A stretch of DNA of 7,206 nt from Chloroflexota bacterium (lineage in GTDB: Bacteria > Chloroflexota > Anaerolineae > Caldilineales > Caldilineaceae). Both the position numbers and the translations under genes were made by a program. Below the pieces are notes generated by a model, which did no database searches, was not told where the DNA came from, and worked only from the letters and a program-made list of their open reading frames with translations. The stretch covers positions 1 through 7,206 of the forward strand of contig QEUW01000394.1 of NCBI GenBank assembly GCA_003577005.1. Reading direction: 5' to 3'. This document shows positions 5,414-7,206 of this stretch, one piece after another (position 1 is the stretch's first letter; every line of letters begins with the position of its first letter).

Positions 5414-7206
5414 ATGCTGCGCAATCTTCCCTTCATCGGCGCCTTTCCCGTTACACAGGCCTTTGGCGACAACCCATCGCGCTATGCCGCCGTCTCCTGT
5501 GCGGAGGTGCCGCTGCGGGGTCATAATGGCCTTGATTTTGCCCTGCCCACAGGCACACCGGTCGTCTCTGTCCAGGATGGCGTGGTGCTAGAAGCACGCG
5601 CCGACCCCGACCGCTTTGGCCATTTCGTCTTGCTGGGCCACGAGTGGGGACAGAGCTTCTATGCCCATCTGTCTGAAATCCATGTTGGCCGCGGCCAGCA
5701 GGTGAGTGCCGGGCAACAGGTGGGCCGGAGTGGCGCTGGGGGTCTGGCCAACATCCCGCACCTGCACTTTGGGCTGCGTATCATCCCCTATAGCGTAGGC
5801 GACGGCTGGTGTGGCTACAGCGACCCGCAGCCCTATCTCGACCGGCTCACACAGCCGCGCGGTGCGATCATCGGTCCCCATATCATCGGCGGGGTGCATC
5901 GGCATCTGGATTTACTCAACCGTTGGCAGCCGCGCGCCATTTTGGTGCTGGACCCGAACCCGACGGAAATGGCGCTCTTGCGCGAGGCCTGCCCACACAC
6001 GGTGATTGTCGGTCGCGTCTTTGAGCCAGATCACGAGATCGACAACCGCATCCGGTCCAATCCACACGAGGCGGCGCGCTGGGCGCATGACAAGATCATG
6101 GGGCGCTTCTCGCCTGCGGTCGACTACTGGCAGTTTGCCAACGAGGTCTTGCAGCGCGAGGATGGGCTGCCCCTGCTCAACCAGTTTGAACTGGCGCGCA
6201 TGGAACTGGCCGAAGCCAACAACTATCGTTGCGCCATCCTGGCCTTTAGCGTGGGCAACCCTGACCTGCCTGAAACAGACCGGATGGCGATGTGGCGGCT
6301 GGTCTATCCAGCCATCGAACGCGCCGAAGCCCAGGGTCATGTCGTCGCCGTCCACCAGTACGGTGCGCCAGACCTCTTTAGCCCGGCGCTGGACTGGTAC
6401 GCTTTCCGGCTGGAGCATCAGGTATTGCGCCGGCTTCCTTACAAAAAAGTCCAGTTTGTGATCACAGAGTACGGCATCGACGGCCTGATCGACGGGCGAC
6501 CACAGCCCACCGGCTGGCAAGGTTTTACCAACGCCGATGGCTATGTAGAACAGTTATTGCGCGCCGGGCGCTATTTGGAGCGTTTCTCTGGCCGCATCTT
6601 GGGCTATACCGTCTTTACACTCGGCCACAATGCCCCCTGGGGAACCTACGACATTGCCGGCGCTGTCGCCGATAGCCTGGCTGCCCGCTCGCAGCGGGGA
6701 ACGTGGAGCCAGGTAGACACCAGCAGTGGTGGCATCGTAGCCGGTGAAAGCGACCACACGACCGACCCTGGTGGTACAACCGGCGCACCACCCGAAGGCG
6801 GCGAAACCGGCGGCGAGGGTGGCGAGGGTGAAGGAGGTGAGACGCCCGTCCAACCACCGCTCCGGCCCGCTGTCGAACGGCGGATCACGCCCTGGTTCGA
6901 GCAGGCGCACATGTCGATCCGCACGCTGGCCGAACGTCCCGATGCGCCTGCGGGCGAGATCGTCTATGTAGTGAAAGATATCTTCACCACGCTCAACGGC
7001 TCTTGGGACCCATCGAACGTACCGACTTCCATACCAAAATGGGCGCGGGCTGCGTATCTGGCGGCGGAGTTTTTGGAGGCGGGCGCCGACCATCACCTCT
7101 TTGCACACGTGCTCGACCTCGAGGGCAACCCCATCAAGAATCACGAGATCATCTTTTGGTCTGATGGATTTGAACGGCTAGGCGACCCTTCCTATACTGG
7201 CTTTGT
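5414..7206 (+). CDS. M23 (LytM) metallopeptidase fused to a probable GH-A TIM-barrel domain, C-terminus beyond window
   Basis: 597 codons are visible with no stop. Residues about 8-145 form an M23 domain: QAFGDN, HNGLDFA with zinc ligands H37 and D41, GTPVVSVQDGVV, FYAHLS (H85) and HLHFGLR (H116, H118). Residues about 150-430 resemble a clan GH-A TIM barrel: WQFANEV (N243-E244) is a candidate acid/base site and VITEYGIDG (E352) a candidate nucleophile. A Gly/Glu/Thr linker (about 436-478) leads to a further region with a beta-type stretch, HLFAHVLDLEGNPIKNHEI, possibly Ig-like. M23 enzymes cut peptide crosslinks of peptidoglycan; the barrel suggests glycan cleavage, so a bifunctional wall hydrolase is inferred. 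The start is firm: AGGAG nine bases upstream, an in-frame TGA at 5366-5368 and no start codon between. Hence there is no signal peptide, which is odd for such an enzyme. M23 is confident; GH assignment is moderate. Confidence 0.85.
   Translation, partial: MLRNLPFIGAFPVTQAFGDNPSRYAAVSCAEVPLRGHNGLDFALPTGTPVVSVQDGVVLEARADPDRFGHFVLLGHEWGQSFYAHLSEIHVGRGQQVSAGQQVGRSGAGGLANIPHLHFGLRIIPYSVGDGWCGYSDPQPYLDRLTQPRGAIIGPHIIGGVHRHLDLLNRWQPRAILVLDPNPTEMALLREACPHTVIVGRVFEPDHEIDNRIRSNPHEAARWAHDKIMGRFSPAVDYWQFANEVLQREDGLPLLNQFELARMELAEANNYRCAILAFSVGNPDLPETDRMAMWRLVYPAIERAEAQGHVVAVHQYGAPDLFSPALDWYAFRLEHQVLRRLPYKKVQFVITEYGIDGLIDGRPQPTGWQGFTNADGYVEQLLRAGRYLERFSGRILGYTVFTLGHNAPWGTYDIAGAVADSLAARSQRGTWSQVDTSSGGIVAGESDHTTDPGGTTGAPPEGGETGGEGGEGEGGETPVQPPLRPAVERRITPWFEQAHMSIRTLAERPDAPAGEIVYVVKDIFTTLNGSWDPSNVPTSIPKWARAAYLAAEFLEAGADHHLFAHVLDLEGNPIKNHEIIFWSDGFERLGDPSYTGF

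Noticed and set aside
5912..6520. Minus-strand 202-codon frame inside the M23/glycosidase-like gene
   Set aside because: It is antisense to a continuous plus-strand frame with catalytic motifs. The real gene is open from 5414 to the window end.
6780..6845. GGCGGCGA/GAGGGTG-type repeats as a tandem repeat or CRISPR-like array
   Set aside because: They are irregular Gly/Glu codons in a protein linker with no unit-spacer periodicity. No CRISPR array or tRNA gene was found anywhere in the window.

Overview
The window is GC-rich bacterial chromosome with short intergenic gaps. It reads most like a member of the Chloroflexota (Anaerolineae/Caldilineae-type). This is an inference from the style of the proteins: a single-pass membrane protein with a Thr/Pro-rich surface linker, a CPBP membrane protease, an ArsN2-type acetyltransferase, and a large peptidase/glycosidase-like fusion. 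No rRNA, tRNA or other taxonomic marker is present.

Left half (1-2788, minus strand): a tight operon read right to left. The order is osmC (peroxide detoxification), a 46-base gap, an ArsN2-like GNAT acetyltransferase, anmK (anhydro-MurNAc kinase), and a BadF/NagK-type N-acetylglucosamine kinase that leaves the window. Acetyltransferase and anmK share one base (TGATG), and anmK and the kinase share four (ATGA), so the last three genes look translationally coupled. The kinase is broken near 358-365: its two halves lie in different frames and a linker of roughly a dozen residues appears to be missing. AnmK and NagK activities both belong to cell-wall amino-sugar recycling.

Middle (2789-3091): a small but unusually structured intergenic region. 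On the minus strand a near-consensus promoter (TTGAAA-17-TACAAT) is followed after about 70 bases by a perfect 11-bp hairpin and eight T's. A GAAA-tetraloop hairpin lies between them. This is either a self-contained small RNA gene or an attenuated leader for osmC. A second, extended -10 promoter directly after the T-run could serve osmC.

Then 3092-3907 (minus) encodes an unrecognised single-pass, Thr/Pro-linker surface protein. A divergent intergenic region (3908-4209) follows, with a palindromic -10 (GTATAC), an inverted repeat and a small ORF with a strong ribosome site. On the plus strand come a CPBP-family intramembrane protease (4210-5265) and, behind its own promoter, a gene that runs off the right edge (5414-7206). 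It encodes an M23 (LytM) metallopeptidase domain fused to a probable clan GH-A TIM-barrel domain, a Gly/Glu linker and a beta-rich C-terminal domain, with no signal peptide.

Cell-wall turnover recurs in the window (AnmK, NagK, M23/GH fusion), but the two ends are separate transcription units.
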